Source: Pseudosporangium ferrugineum
GTDB taxonomy: Bacteria; Actinomycetota; Actinomycetes; Mycobacteriales; Micromonosporaceae
Assembly: GCF_003002065.1 (NCBI RefSeq)
Contig: NZ_PVZG01000001.1
Location: 62,001-126,000, forward strand
Reading direction: 5' to 3'
DNA length: 64,000 nt
Below are positions 61,611 through 64,000 of the stretch, one piece after another. The notes beneath the pieces were generated by a model. It worked only from the letters and a program-made list of their open reading frames with translations. It did not search any database and was not told the DNA's origin. Within the stretch, counting starts at the first letter, position 1; each line of letters starts with the position of its first letter. The position numbers and the translations under genes are program-made.

Positions 61611-61686
61611 CCGCGGCGGGCACCGGCTTCGCACCCGGACGGTAGGGTGCGGGGTCGGTGTGCCCGCGACGTGAGGTGAGGGATGG

Positions 61687-63252
<1,566 letters not shown>

Positions 63253-63359
63253 CCCCCGGGTGACATGCCGGTGAAGGCCTTGCGGCCGCCCGCCGGCTGT
63301 GATCGCCTCGCAGGGTGGCCTCCGCGCAGCCCGGGGGCGCCGTCGAGAGGAGCAGGTCA

Positions 63360-64000
63360 GTGTGCACCGAGGAATGCCTCCGCCAGGCCCGTACCGCCCG
63401 GGTGAGCCGCCGGGCGGCGCTGCTCGGCGCGGCCGCCGCGGGTGGCGGGCTTGCCCTGTCCGCACCGGCGTCCGCCGCGGCCCCGGCCGCCCCGCTGACC
63501 GGCCGGCGCCGCGGCCTGCAGGACCTGACCTACCCGCTGACCACGTCCTTCCCGTCGTTCGCCGACGGTGAGGAGGCCCGCCGCCGCACCTACGTGACGA
63601 TCGAGGAGGACGGCTACTACATGCAGGAGTGGCGCCTCGTCGAGCACACCGGCACCCACGTGGACGCGCCCGGCCACTTCACCCCCGGCGGGCGGCTGTC
63701 GACGGAGCTGACCCTCGACGAGCTGATCGTGCCCGCCGTGGTGGTGGACATCGCGGCCAGGGCCGCCGGCGACCCCGACGCCGAGGTCACCGTGGGTGAT
63801 CTGAGGGCCTTCGAGCGACGGTACGGCCGCATCCCCCGCGGCGCGGCGGTGCTCATGCACTCCGGGTGGGGCGCGAAGGTGGGCTCGGCCGCCGCCTACC
63901 GGGGTACGGACGGCGACGGCGTGCTGCACTTCCCCGGCTTCGGCGCGGACGCCTGCGAGTGGCTGCTCGAGAAGCGGGCGGTCCGCAGCCTGGGCGTGGA
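63360..64000 (+). CDS. Tat-exported cyclase family (kynurenine formamidase-like) protein, 3' end outside window
   Basis: The frame is open to the window end (213 codons seen). A twin-arginine signal (VSRRAALLGAAAAGGGLALS to ASA) precedes a cyclase/KynB-type metal-dependent hydrolase: LTYPLTTSFPSF, and the metal-binding motif HTGTHVDAPGHF, then PRGAAVLMHSGW. Such enzymes hydrolyse formamides or cyclic amides. The GTG at 63360 has AGGAG 8 bases before it. Confidence 0.88.
   Translation, partial: MCTEECLRQARTARVSRRAALLGAAAAGGGLALSAPASAAAPAAPLTGRRRGLQDLTYPLTTSFPSFADGEEARRRTYVTIEEDGYYMQEWRLVEHTGTHVDAPGHFTPGGRLSTELTLDELIVPAVVVDIAARAAGDPDAEVTVGDLRAFERRYGRIPRGAAVLMHSGWGAKVGSAAAYRGTDGDGVLHFPGFGADACEWLLEKRAVRSLGV

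Overview
The window is very GC-rich DNA with actinobacterial gene style: GTG starts are frequent, start and stop codons often overlap by 4 bases, and terminators are GC hairpins without a T-tract. A chaplin gene, two methyl-accepting chemotaxis proteins, DUF6230/DUF6114 genes, an XRE-DUF5753 regulator and a SAM-IV-type riboswitch together suggest a filamentous actinomycete with a motile stage, most likely Micromonosporaceae (Actinoplanes-like). That placement is inference. I see no tRNA, rRNA, CRISPR, transposase or prophage.

Left part (1-7.7 kb): the 3' part of a chemoreceptor gene; metH behind an S-adenosylhomocysteine (SAH) riboswitch; an MHYT-domain membrane protein; a small membrane protein; and a 95-residue protein paired with an XRE-DUF5753 regulator.

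Centre (7.7-36 kb): a stress/hypoxia island. One minus-strand run holds a DUF385 protein, a P-type ATPase and cydABDC (cytochrome bd and its CydDC exporter). A second holds a 42-residue membrane protein, a cyclic-nucleotide-binding protein and a universal stress protein (USP), next to a CBS-BON protein. A third holds alcohol dehydrogenase, a SRPBCC-like protein, a USP, glycogen phosphorylase and another USP, divergent from pyruvate phosphate dikinase. A 14-base dyad, GGGCCGnnnGTCCC, lies upstream of most of these units, often about 60 bases from the start codon. It has the general form of a DosR/DevR box, so I read the island as a DosR/OsdR-type dormancy regulon whose regulator lies outside the window. 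Interleaved are an APC permease, a MarR-like regulator, a secreted GH32 fructanase and a sugar ABC importer without its ATPase.

Right-centre (36-48 kb): an OmpR-type two-component system divergent from a four-gene lipoprotein / membrane-fusion / MacB-like ABC operon, with an 11-base-period direct repeat between them; a secreted repeat protein; two adjacent sensor kinases, one without an ATPase domain; and the DUF6230-DUF6114 pair.

Right (48-64 kb): DUF1992; a PEP-mutase-family gene with no clear 3' end; a secreted repeat protein; an EgtA-like protein that has lost the family's catalytic glutamates; a GAF membrane protein; two Ser/Thr kinases; a DinB protein; a chemoreceptor directly followed by a BMP-type binding lipoprotein; a chaplin; a SAM-IV riboswitch ahead of a class V aminotransferase; PspC; and the start of a Tat-exported cyclase-family enzyme.
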